Source: JAZKAR01 sp040389065 (GTDB lineage: Bacteria > Pseudomonadota > Gammaproteobacteria > Burkholderiales > Casimicrobiaceae). Taken from it: DNA of 29,384 bases. Positions 23,592-29,384 of the stretch are shown piece by piece. The notes below the pieces were generated by a model. The model was not told the origin of the DNA, made no database searches, and worked only from the letters and a program-made list of their open reading frames with translations. The position numbers and the translations under genes were made by a program. Numbering within the stretch: position 1 is the stretch's first letter; the number at the start of each line of letters is the position of its first letter. Location: assembly GCA_040389065.1 (NCBI GenBank), contig JAZKAR010000037.1:1-29384 (forward strand), given 5' to 3'.

Positions 23592-24422
23592 GTGAAAAAC
23601 AGTATCGTTAAGGTTTCGGTTTTATCATTTAATCTTTTTCTAGCTTCTATTGTAAATGCCGCTTCTGTGGGTGCTATCACGAAAATAGATGGCTTGGAGA
23701 TTAAGAAGCAAGGTCGTTCACAAGCTCTCAAAGTAGGCGATTCCATTTCGGCTGGAGATACTTTAGTTACAACAGACGGCAAAGGTAATGTCACCTTAAC
23801 ATTTGATGATAAACAGGTCATTGCCCTATCTGAAAAAACAGAATTCAAAGTTGATAGCTATACTTTTGATAAGGCGAAAAAAGATAACAATACCGCCGTG
23901 TTTTCATTGATAAAAGGCGCATTACGTGCGGTTACGGGCCTGATCGGGCAACATAATCATAATGCAGTAAAGTTTAAAACGCCGACAGCAACCATTGGCC
24001 TGCGTGGCTCCGACTGGATGGCTGCTTTACAAAAAATGAATTTGTATACCGGAGTGAATAACGGAGGCATCGCCTTGAACCATTCTGGAACTTCCCTGCT
24101 CGTCGATGCTGGCCAATATTCAGCAACCTTAGGTGCTAATGCCTCACAGCTCGTTTCTTTCTCACAACTTCCTGCTGGCGTATTTGGTTCATTGCCAGGC
24201 TTAAGTATTGGTGGTACAGCAGGGCTGGCTGGAGGAAATGCAGCGACTGGAGCCAGCGGAGCAACTGCTGGAGCTGGAGGCGCTGGTGTAGCTTCTGCTT
24301 CTGTGGGAAGTTTAGCGGCGATTAGTGCTGTTGCAGTGGGTGTTGGTGCGGCGGCGGCATTAGGAGCGAGTTCAGATGAAAGTAGCAACACCTCAACGTT
24401 GACTGCAACGGGGACGCAGTAA
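23592..24422 (+). CDS. Exported FecR-domain protein with Gly/Ala-rich C-terminus
   Basis: A 276-residue protein. GTG 23592 is chosen for AAAGG 8 nt upstream and because it starts a good signal peptide ending SIVNA. A FecR domain follows: VGAITKIDGLEIKKQ, LKVGDSISAGDTLVTTDGKG, VTLTFDDKQVIALSEKTEF and KFKTPTATIGLRGSDW, the conserved core of the fold. From about residue 195 the chain is almost only Gly, Ala and Ser, with a hydrophobic stretch (LAAISAVAVGVGAAAALGAS) that may span or insert in a membrane. It lacks the sigma-regulator architecture of iron-signalling FecR, so it is probably a periplasmic or surface protein. A family B repeat sits directly upstream and may have displaced the original promoter. 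Confidence 0.82.
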   Translation: MKNSIVKVSVLSFNLFLASIVNAASVGAITKIDGLEIKKQGRSQALKVGDSISAGDTLVTTDGKGNVTLTFDDKQVIALSEKTEFKVDSYTFDKAKKDNNTAVFSLIKGALRAVTGLIGQHNHNAVKFKTPTATIGLRGSDWMAALQKMNLYTGVNNGGIALNHSGTSLLVDAGQYSATLGANASQLVSFSQLPAGVFGSLPGLSIGGTAGLAGGNAATGASGATAGAGGAGVASASVGSLAAISAVAVGVGAAAALGASSDESSNTSTLTATGTQ

Positions 24423-24482
24423 CTATCAAAAATCTTATTTAAAAAAGAGGCGATTTCAAATACCAAGTGCAACGATTAACAC

Positions 24483-24606
24483 ATCAATAGGGTCAAAATC
24501 GATTGATTTAGATGACCCTTTTGATTTTTAGCTATATTAAAAAAACCCATCGAGTCTGACCCTATTGGTTTCAATAAGTGAATCAAAGGGGTCAGACTCC
24601 AATAGC
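24483..24606. repeat. Family A REP-like cluster with 11-bp hairpin
   Basis: A family A unit at 24483-24510 (ATCAATAGGGTCAAAATCGA) is followed by an inverted pair: GAGTCTGACCC (24552-24562) and GGGTCAGACTC (24589-24599), a perfect 11-bp stem with a 26-base loop. It starts 60 nt after the FecR-type gene and could also act as its transcript end. Confidence 0.7.
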
Positions 24607-24682
24607 ACTAACTTAAGAATTAAGTCATTAATTTTAATAATATAAATTAATGGTTTTTGAACTTACTCTGTAAATAAAAAAT

Positions 24683-24728
24683 GCGCAAATCAATAGCGCA
24701 AATCAATAGGGTCAAACTCGATTGATTA
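24683..24728. repeat. Family A REP-like unit with 13-bp tandem duplication
   Basis: GCGCAAATCAATA occurs twice in tandem (24683-24695, 24696-24708), and the second copy runs into a full family A unit ending GTCAAACTCGATTGATT at 24728. This is a small version of the tandem arm amplification at 27416. Confidence 0.65.
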
Positions 24729-24751
24729 TACATAGTAAATACCCATCAAAT

Positions 24752-24967
24752 ATGAATAGCCATCATTATGATGAGCTAATGTGTAATATTAAAAGTAAAA
24801 TAGAAAGCCTTCAAAAAAAACTTGCTTTAAATCTCTATTAGAAATTGCTTAATAATAATGATATTAAATTAAAAATGTTACATAATCTTTATTATAAAGA
24901 ATACTTATTATTTGAAGATTATACTTTCCTTCTAGACAAAATTTTCTCTACAAACCCCATTAATTAA
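24752..24967 (+). pseudogene. Small gene broken by an amber codon
   Basis: From ATG 24752 the frame runs for 72 codons to TAA 24965-24967 with a single internal TAG at 24839-24841 (codon 30). Both halves are protein-like and helical: HYDELMCNIKSKIESLQKK before the stop, LKMLHNLYYKEYLLFEDYTF after it. GAG or AAG to TAG would explain it. There is no clear ribosome binding site, and no family is recognised. It is very AT-rich. Confidence 0.4.
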
Positions 24968-25088
24968 CTAGTCTGCCCTGAATAAATCCACAAGACCATA
25001 AGACAAAGGAAAGGGTAGCATTAGTACGAGTTAAATCTCACAGAATTTGATAAAATTAGGTCTGTTTCTTGCAAATTCAGCAGGCAAA

Positions 25089-25208
25089 ATGCAAACAAAA
25101 TCCCAAACGCCGTCCAATAAAGAACTCTTCCATCAGGAGCTTTCGAAAGTGGTTAATGAAAAGCAGATAATCGTGGTCTGTCCCATATTTTCCCGGATTC
25201 AACTCTAG
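25089..25208 (+). pseudogene. IS5-like transposase 5' remnant
   Basis: ATG 25089 opens SNKELFHQELSKVVNEK, which resembles the N-terminus of IS5-group transposases (LF.Q.L...V/I...H). After about 26 codons the homology ends at AATCGTGGTCTGTCCC (25169-25184), a family C repeat, and the frame runs out at TAG 25206-25208. That stop overlaps the ribosome binding site of the next gene. No catalytic residue is retained. Confidence 0.5.
25169..25184. repeat. Family C repeat, left arm
   Basis: AATCGTGGTCTGTCCC is the inverse of GGGATAGACCACGATT at 25671-25686 (15 of 16 positions). The two arms enclose the lipoprotein gene at 25219-25617. The left arm lies at the cut end of the IS5-like fragment. Confidence 0.65.
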
Positions 25209-25218
25209 GAGCTAAATG

Positions 25219-25617
25219 ATGCGCTATTCTTTTTACACTTTTGCAACCATAGCATGGCCCTTACTGCTGTGCGCTGGTTGTGATGATAAACTATCCACTC
25301 CTGCTTCACCCAAACTTGCACTTAGACATTCTTCTGCTGAGTTCTTAACAGACAAATGGATAGGTAAATGGAATGGGCCTGAAGGAACTTATTTGCAAAT
25401 ATCTGGTCAACAAGGCACATATGAAATCATTATCAATAATCTCGATGGCCCAAGAAGCTTTCAAGGCAAATCTGGCGATAATCAGATTATCTTTATGCGC
25501 GATGGCGTAAAAGAATCAATTCGTTCAACTACTGGAAAAGAAACAGGAATGAAGTGGCTATCTGAAAAGATAAATTGCCTAATTGTCCGTGCTGGGGAAG
25601 GTTACTGCCGTAATTAA
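25219..25617 (+). CDS. Small conserved lipoprotein
   Basis: A 132-residue lipoprotein with lipobox-like LCAGC (lipidated Cys about residue 21). The mature part has WIGKWNGPEGTYLQISGQQG, YEIIINNLDGPRSFQGKSGD and ends TGMKWLSEKINCLIVRAGEG followed by YCRN. Similar small envelope lipoproteins occur in other gammaproteobacteria, without known function. The two Cys near the C-terminus may form a disulfide. ATG 25219 is preferred over ATG 25216 because AGGAG (25207-25211) then sits 7 nt away. The gene is boxed in by inverted family C repeats, with an IS5 fragment on one side and a RAYT fragment on the other. Confidence 0.75.
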   Translation: MRYSFYTFATIAWPLLLCAGCDDKLSTPASPKLALRHSSAEFLTDKWIGKWNGPEGTYLQISGQQGTYEIIINNLDGPRSFQGKSGDNQIIFMRDGVKESIRSTTGKETGMKWLSEKINCLIVRAGEGYCRN

Positions 25618-25670
25618 TGTGTTCTATCTAAGCCAAAACTCCAAAAGCAATTTTTCTGATGGATAAGTCA

Positions 25671-25686
25671 GGGATAGACCACGATT
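25671..25686. repeat. Family C repeat, right arm
   Basis: GGGATAGACCACGATT, inverted partner of 25169-25184. It lies directly against the stop codon of the RAYT fragment (25687-25689, minus strand). A shorter GGGGATAGACC at 28461-28471 may be a third member. Confidence 0.65.
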
Positions 25687-25827
25687 TTACTGTGCTTGTT
25701 GAGCATATTCTGTTAACCAATTTAGATAGGTAGAATAGTCTTCCTCAGCAAAAAAGCATGGCTGACGATTATTACCCCTTTGGATAATATGCATGGGGAT
25801 ATTCAGTAAAACAAGGCGCAAGTTGTG
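25687..25827 (-). pseudogene. REP-associated tyrosine transposase (RAYT/Y1_Tnp) 5' remnant
   Basis: The minus strand reads IPMHIIQRGNNRQPCFFAEE and then DYSTYLNWLTEYAQQAQ before TAA. This is the conserved N-terminal signature of Y1-type REP-associated transposases. The HUH motif and the catalytic Tyr lie further downstream in intact members and are missing here. The original start is decayed (reads LRLVLLNIPM). The fragment ends against a family C repeat. It is the best clue to what spread the short repeats in this region. Confidence 0.8.
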
Positions 25828-25898
25828 TAGGATTTGCTAAATTTGTTAAAGCGAATGTATCAAATAATGGTGGTCTCGCTCCCATTAATCTTCTATTT

Positions 25899-26636
25899 TT
25901 ATTTTTTAATATCCTGGGGGAAATTCATCATTTTACCATTAATAAAAGTAGTTTTAGCGATTGTACCATCTTTATACTTTATATAGAAATCGCCATCTTC
26001 TTTTCCATTTATATATTTACCAATATATTGAGTACCATCATTACTAGTATAAATTCCTGCGCCATCAAAATTTTCGTTCTTAAAATTTCCTTCATATTTA
26101 GCACCATCAGCATAATGCAAAATGCCTTGACCCTCAAATTTGTTATTAATCCAATAACCTTCATAGCTCGTGTATTTATGATACTTATAAAACTCATCTT
26201 TGTTATAAATTTTTTTAGTGTACAATATTTTTCCAAAGCCATTCAATTTTGCATTTACAAAATTTCCTTCATATTTAGTACCATCTAATTTTGTATATAT
26301 ACCATACCCATTAAATTTACCATGACTAAATATACCTCTAAACTTATCCCCACTTATTAAACTAAAAACTCCATAACCTTCATATTCACCATTTTTTATA
26401 GAACCCTCGAACTTATTTTTAGGTTTATTTTCTTGATACCATTGCAAAACCCCTATTCCATTAGCAAATCCATTTTCACATTTTCCTGTCCAGGTTATTC
26501 TTTCATTTGCTATAGGATTTGGATTTACAATACGGCAATTTTTTTCACCAATATAATATATATTATCTGCAAATGATATTGATGAAGTAGCACCAAAAAA
26601 TACTATAATAAAGAAAAATATAAAATAACTATTCAT
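25899..26636 (-). CDS. Exported MORN-repeat protein
   Basis: A 245-residue protein with a signal peptide (hydrophobic to about residue 23, SISFA then DNIYY) and then about seven MORN repeats, for example GYGVFSLISGDKFRGIFSHG, LDGTKYEGNFVNAKLNGFGK and YADGAKYEGNFKNENFDGAG. MORN repeats form beta-hairpin arrays that bind lipids or proteins or act as a scaffold. One unit near the middle (YTKKIYNKDEFYKYHKYTS) has an insertion of about 15 residues. It is very AT-rich. A purine-rich AAGAG stretch precedes the ATG. It has no operon partner; its own neighbours are mobile-element remnants, so it may have been acquired with them. Confidence 0.82.
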   Translation of the reverse strand: MNSYFIFFFIIVFFGATSSISFADNIYYIGEKNCRIVNPNPIANERITWTGKCENGFANGIGVLQWYQENKPKNKFEGSIKNGEYEGYGVFSLISGDKFRGIFSHGKFNGYGIYTKLDGTKYEGNFVNAKLNGFGKILYTKKIYNKDEFYKYHKYTSYEGYWINNKFEGQGILHYADGAKYEGNFKNENFDGAGIYTSNDGTQYIGKYINGKEDGDFYIKYKDGTIAKTTFINGKMMNFPQDIKK

Positions 26637-26924
26637 AATATACTCTTAAAATTTATTTTTAACAGAATCGAGTAAATCAAGGCCAGACCTTGAAATATCA
26701 ATGATGAAGGGTAAGTTTTTTATTTCCAAAAACTTGCACTTAAATATGCTCGATTACTTCAAAAAAATATAACCATTAAATGATCGAATAAAAAATATCA
26801 GTATTTTTTAAGATCAGATCCCTAGTTACCAAATAACATTTTATAATAATATTAGTGCTTTTATCATATTTAGTAAATTGATCATGGCGAATCAGAGCCA
26901 TATCGCGTTTATTTTTAACAAAAT
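26637..26924. other. Intergenic region with degenerate family B repeat
   Basis: Nearly 290 AT-rich bases without a gene. At 26678-26699 the stretch CAAGGCCAGACCTTGAAATA is a worn copy of the family B repeat (compare CAGGGACAGACCCTGAGGTA at 29328). Nothing else stands out. Confidence 0.45.
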
Positions 26925-27064
26925 CAAAAGGGTCAGAATCTGAGGTATCCCCGTATTTATTTTAATAGTATAAATTGTTTAAGGGATTAAGATAAAGTCT
27001 GTTAAAGGTAGGCACGGTTATTTAGACTAACTTTGTTAACGACCAAGCTAAGAAAGCGTCTGCC

Positions 27065-27163
27065 ATGCCTACACAGGAAATAGTAGTGTATTTATTAAAA
27101 AATTGTCTTCATGAATTACACGTAAAACGTAGGGAAGCTTTATTAAAAGCTGTCACAGGACTA
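27065..27163 (+). pseudogene. IS4-family transposase 5' remnant
   Basis: ATG 27065 opens MPTQEIVVYLLKNCLHELHV, then KRREALLKAVTGL, the typical start of one IS4 subgroup. Homology ends at the family B repeat (27164); the frame then runs on to 27295 through unrelated DNA. No DDE residue is present. The upstream leader (27010-27064) matches the inverted remnant at 23401-23460, so both descend from the same kind of element. Confidence 0.7.
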
Positions 27164-27188
27164 GCGGGGATACCTCAGGGTCTGTCCC
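27164..27188. repeat. Left arm of a perfect 25-bp inverted repeat
   Basis: The 25 bases here (core GGGGATACCTCAGGG, then TCTGTCCC) are the exact inverse complement of 29330-29354. The two arms enclose 2141 bases carrying the mpaB-like gene and a broken IS4 transposase. Confidence 0.85.
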
Positions 27189-27226
27189 CTATTTATGCGC
27201 CCATAGGATTTGGCAGAGGTTATATT

Positions 27227-27277
27227 AAGGTATTTTTTACAGGGGCAATAGTGTATTACTGTCCCTGTAAATACCTT
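27227..27277 (+). terminator. Long hairpin
   Basis: AAGGTATTT (27227-27235) and AAATACCTT (27269-27277) form the base, and ACAGGGGCA pairs with TGTCCCTGT above it with one G-T pair, closing on a loop of about 12. It is followed by TT and then A-rich DNA. It may be a transcript end or a piece of a mobile element. Confidence 0.4.
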
Positions 27278-27304
27278 TTAAAAGTTCAGGCTTAACGCTT
27301 AACA

Positions 27305-27327
27305 GTTTTTCTAACAACTAGAAAAAC
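27305..27327. repeat. 9-bp perfect hairpin
   Basis: GTTTTTCTA (27305-27313) and TAGAAAAAC (27319-27327) with loop ACAAC. No T-run follows on either strand. It lies between the long hairpin and the tandem repeat element. Confidence 0.45.
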
Positions 27328-27415
27328 ATCCTAAGCTATTAGTCGTATTGATATCAAAACCAAATAACTGTGGTTGTATATTACTATTGCTAACATTAAC
27401 CATAGCAGCTGCGCC

Positions 27416-27616
27416 ACAAATCAATAGGGTCACACAAATCAATAGGGTCACACAAATCAATAGGGTCCACAAATCAATAGGGTCAGACTCGATTGATTAT
27501 AAAATTGAAAAAATCTTAACCATTGCCCTTCCTATCCAAAAGAAAAGGTCGAAAATCGCTCTCTTACCAGATCAATCGAGTCTGACCCTATTGGTTACAT
27601 GACCCTATTGGTTACA
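27416..27616. repeat. Inverted REP-like element with tandemly amplified arms
   Basis: Left side: ACAAATCAATAGGGTCAC in four tandem copies (27416, 27434, 27452, 27469; periods 18, 18, 17), the last completing a family A unit to about 27499. Right side: the inverted unit at 27571-27598 followed by a second tandem copy of TGACCCTATTGGTTACA (27583-27599, 27600-27616). CAATAGGGTCAGACTCGATT and the next three bases are perfectly inverted between the sides. The core between the arms is about 70 bases. There are no spacers as in CRISPR. The element ends 3 nt from the mpaB-like stop codon. Confidence 0.8.
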
Positions 27617-27619
27617 GAA

Positions 27620-28405
27620 TTATATGATGCGCAGAAGCATTCGAACGGGCACCCTTATGTACCAACTCAATTCATGAATGCCAAGCGATTCACGGATAGT
27701 AGGATCAATTGTGGTGATCATCATTTGACGAAAGATGCTTTGCGTTCCATACGGAAGTGAAAGCTTTACGACATCACGTAAGCACATTGAAGCCAAGCGA
27801 TGCCCTTCTACCGAAAATTTTAAATAGCGCGCTTCATAGTATTGCTGTAATTGCTCCCACTCCAACAACGTTGATGGAAGGTTGGGAATATTCATTGCCT
27901 GCCCTACCTGCCGCCAAAACGCTAGTACCTCATTTATTTCCTCTTGCGTTAGCTGCTTTTTTCCATATTGATTATTCCAACGAAAAGGCTCTAGAAAAAA
28001 GGTCGCCAGCACATAACAATAATCTTCGGCGGTGGCATCAAGATTATTGTGAGCATCGCGTAAGCGTTGCACCGCTTTGCATCCCTCAGGGCTATCAAAG
28101 CCATTACGAATTAGATCTACGATTGTCTGACGGGTACGCGTTAAGCGGGCATGCGTTTCAGTCACCAGTTTCATATGCCCATACAAGGCACTGACTAAAT
28201 GTGCGATGCCCATCATTCGAATTAGCGCAAGATATGTTCCGATACGAAAAACCAGCCTATGCCGACCATAGTAAATCTGTTCGATTACTGAAGTATATTG
28301 AATATTTCCTGTAAGAGGGGGTAACCGGCCAGGCAAATCACTACTGATGCGCTCTTGAGTTTGCTCGACAAGTGCAGGATCTGCTTTTTTTGATGTATTT
28401 ATCAT
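27620..28405 (-). CDS. MpaB-like (DUF2236) oxygenase family protein
   Basis: A 261-residue protein resembling the DUF2236/ER-bound oxygenase MpaB family. The pattern GHMKLVTETHARLTRTRQTI, then GFDSPEGCKAVQRLRDAHNN, EDYCYVLATFFLEPFRWNNQ and SVEGHRLA fits the family. Members are thought to be heme- or iron-dependent oxygenases; the substrate is unknown. It is somewhat short, and its stop lies 3 nt from the tandem repeat element, so the last residues (RVPVRMLLRII) could be altered. Upstream is the 46-bp repeat it shares with the gene at 18582. It lies inside the 25-bp inverted repeats together with a broken IS4 transposase. Confidence 0.7.
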   Translation of the reverse strand: MINTSKKADPALVEQTQERISSDLPGRLPPLTGNIQYTSVIEQIYYGRHRLVFRIGTYLALIRMMGIAHLVSALYGHMKLVTETHARLTRTRQTIVDLIRNGFDSPEGCKAVQRLRDAHNNLDATAEDYCYVLATFFLEPFRWNNQYGKKQLTQEEINEVLAFWRQVGQAMNIPNLPSTLLEWEQLQQYYEARYLKFSVEGHRLASMCLRDVVKLSLPYGTQSIFRQMMITTIDPTIRESLGIHELSWYIRVPVRMLLRII

Positions 28406-28407
28406 AC

Positions 28408-28453
28408 TTTATAAGGGCCTATACTCATTTTATGGTGCGAACCAGATAATAAA
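28408..28453. repeat. 46-bp leader repeat, copy 2
   Basis: Partner of 18605-18650 (about 40 of 46 positions). It begins 2 bases upstream of the mpaB-like ATG, so here it is the 5' leader itself. A family C-like GGGGATAGACC follows at 28461. Confidence 0.65.
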
Positions 28454-28533
28454 CAAAAACGGGGATAGACCTTCTCTTCATTTAATGAAAGGCATTCTAA
28501 AATGAAGCCATATGTTAAGTGGGAGCATAAGAC

Positions 28534-29321
28534 ATGGCAGGTAAAGCAGCAACCTTGGATAGCCGCATACGAATAGCAGATTACCTAAGTGTAGGATTGT
28601 TAGCTCGATTGATTTCTCCAAACCTCGTAGACCAAGCCCTTGAGGCACATAGCAAACATAATCAACGTCACCGTGACTTACCTGCTTATGCTGTTGCATA
28701 TTATGTCATGGCATTGGCACTCTATCCTGGTGTGAACACTGAAGAGGTTCTGCGCATTGTTACCGAAGGAATGGAGTATCTAGGCCGTAGTACCATTCGT
28801 CGAGAAGTTGGCAAATCAGGAATCAGCCAGGCTCGCACTCGATTGGGTTCAGCAGTTATGCACACCATTGCTCAGGAAGTACTTCAACCACTTGCCTCTC
28901 CCGCTGACGAAGCTACTTTCTGGCGAAATTGGCGAATCGTTTCGCTAGATGGAAGTACACTTGAAGTAGCTGATCAAGCTATAAACCGTGAGGCTTTTGG
29001 TGTTCCAGGTACTCAACAAGGAAAAACCGGTTATCCGCAATTACGTTTTACTGCATTGCTTGAGGGAGGAACTCATGCTCTTTTTGGAGTAACACTAGGT
29101 GGATATAAAAACTCTGAGAATAGCTTAGCTCGGCACACACTTAAGCATTTAAAGCCGGGCATGTTATGTCTGGCTGACAGAGGATTTTCAGGCTTCCCTT
29201 TGTGGCAACATGCTCAATCGACAGGAGCACACTTATTTGGCGCATTCCTAAAAATCGCGTATTTACTGCCACTACACGACTAAAAGATGGATCTTATTTA
29301 TCACAGATAGGATACAGATAG
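28534..29321 (+). pseudogene. IS4-family transposase, frameshifted and truncated
   Basis: ATG 28534 has GGGAG 8 nt upstream. The IS4 N-terminal domain is present (ADYLSVGLLARLISPNLVDQ, LPAYAVAYYVMALALYPGV), as are the first catalytic Asp (SLDGSTLEV) and the second (CLADRGFSGF). Near 29236-29240 the frame shifts: after GAHLF the normal continuation RIPKNRVFTATTRLKDGSYL is read from 29241 in another frame until TAG 29319-29321. One lost T in TTATTTGG explains it. The last third, with the catalytic Glu, is gone. The junction has an 11-bp tandem duplication (CAGATAGGATA at 29304 and 29315), then the 25-bp repeat arm. Confidence 0.85.
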
Positions 29322-29329
29322 GATAATCA

Positions 29330-29354
29330 GGGACAGACCCTGAGGTATCCCCGC
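29330..29354. repeat. Right arm of a perfect 25-bp inverted repeat
   Basis: Exact inverse complement of 27164-27188. It is a full family B unit (GGGACAGACCCTGAGG, then TATCCCCGC) lying 8 bases beyond the last in-frame codon of the IS4 remnant. Confidence 0.85.
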
Positions 29355-29384
29355 ATATTTACTCAATCATCCAATGCATTACAT

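Larger units (their letters stand above)
26925..27188. repeat. Family B inverted pair enclosing an IS4 5' remnant
   Basis: TGAGGTATCCCCG (26941-26953) and its inverse CGGGGATACCTCA (27165-27177) are perfect over 13 bases. Between them are an IS4-type left end and the first 33 or so codons of its transposase. The right arm doubles as the left arm of the 25-bp inverted repeat that reaches to 29354. Confidence 0.65.

Noticed and set aside
23957..24472. Long Pro/Ala-rich reading frame on the minus strand opposite the FecR-type gene
   Set aside because: It is the mirror of the Gly/Ala-rich C-terminus of the plus-strand gene, which has a signal peptide and a recognised domain. Its composition is an artefact of that bias.
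26028..26288. Hydrophobic plus-strand frame within the MORN gene
   Set aside because: It is antisense to repeated MORN units and repeats with the same period, so it is a shadow of them.
27190..27295. Continuation of the IS4 fragment reading frame past the repeat (to 27295)
   Set aside because: The residues after the repeat do not resemble any transposase and include hairpin-encoded sequence. The coding homology ends at 27163.
27416..27490. Four direct repeats resembling a short CRISPR array
   Set aside because: The units are contiguous with no spacers, and the sequence is the arm of a dispersed repeat family. No cas genes are present.
27348..27602. 84-residue reading frame with a signal-peptide-like start and QINRVT repeats
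   Set aside because: Most of it is translated from the tandem DNA repeat and inverted element at 27416-27616. It starts at TTG without a ribosome binding site.
27757..28194. 145-residue plus-strand frame
   Set aside because: It is antisense to the mpaB-like gene, whose product has family-type motifs; this frame shows none.

Overview
The window is chromosomal DNA of an AT-rich Gram-negative bacterium, most likely a gammaproteobacterium. This rests on Tat and Sec signal peptides, several lipoboxes, a c-type cytochrome, DUF4124 and WXXGXW proteins, a YafY/WYL regulator, and RAYT, IS4 and IS5 remnants. A Legionellales-like relative is possible, but nothing here proves a genus. No rRNA, tRNA, CRISPR array or intact prophage was seen.

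Layout. 33-1746 (minus): a small Cys-containing membrane protein, a DUF2243 membrane protein and a family 4 glycosyltransferase lacking its C-terminal end. 1747-3449: AT-rich DNA with a 26-residue hydrophobic small ORF behind a near-consensus promoter, then an unknown multi-pass membrane protein (minus). 3718-4632: a DMT/EamA transporter. 4833-7439: the most coherent functional unit, three exported proteins in one operon: Tat-type flavin amine oxidase, class I cytochrome c and RidA-type imine deaminase. A secreted radical-copper (glyoxal/galactose oxidase-like) enzyme converges on it from the minus strand.

9798-11935: a minus-strand unit of a YafY regulator and a VOC protein, divergent from a second VOC (PhnB-like) gene. 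12117-13870 (minus): DUF2167 membrane protein overlapping an M50 site-2 protease by 4 nt. 14319-16579 (plus): membrane-anchored ferritin-like protein, WXXGXW lipoprotein, glutathione S-transferase. 16684-18582 (minus): DUF4124 protein and a large membrane protein with a Cys/Gly-rich tail. 18942-21029 (plus): a cytosolic RidA and an orphan sugar-binding protein.

21525-24422 (plus): a 70-residue His/Ser-rich protein with a very strong ribosome binding site, a SunS-like GT2-TPR glycosyltransferase and an exported FecR-domain protein.

23126-29384 is a mobile-element graveyard. At least three families of short repeats occur as inverted pairs. Next to them lie the 5' ends of transposase genes (two related IS4 fragments, one IS5-like, one RAYT, one longer frameshifted IS4), each lost at or near a repeat. 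Ordinary genes (a lipoprotein, a MORN protein, an MpaB-like oxygenase) are interspersed. One repeat pair is a perfect 25-bp inverted repeat enclosing about 2.2 kb; another has tandemly amplified arms. The RAYT remnant suggests that a REP-associated tyrosine transposase, here or elsewhere in the genome, spread some of these repeats.
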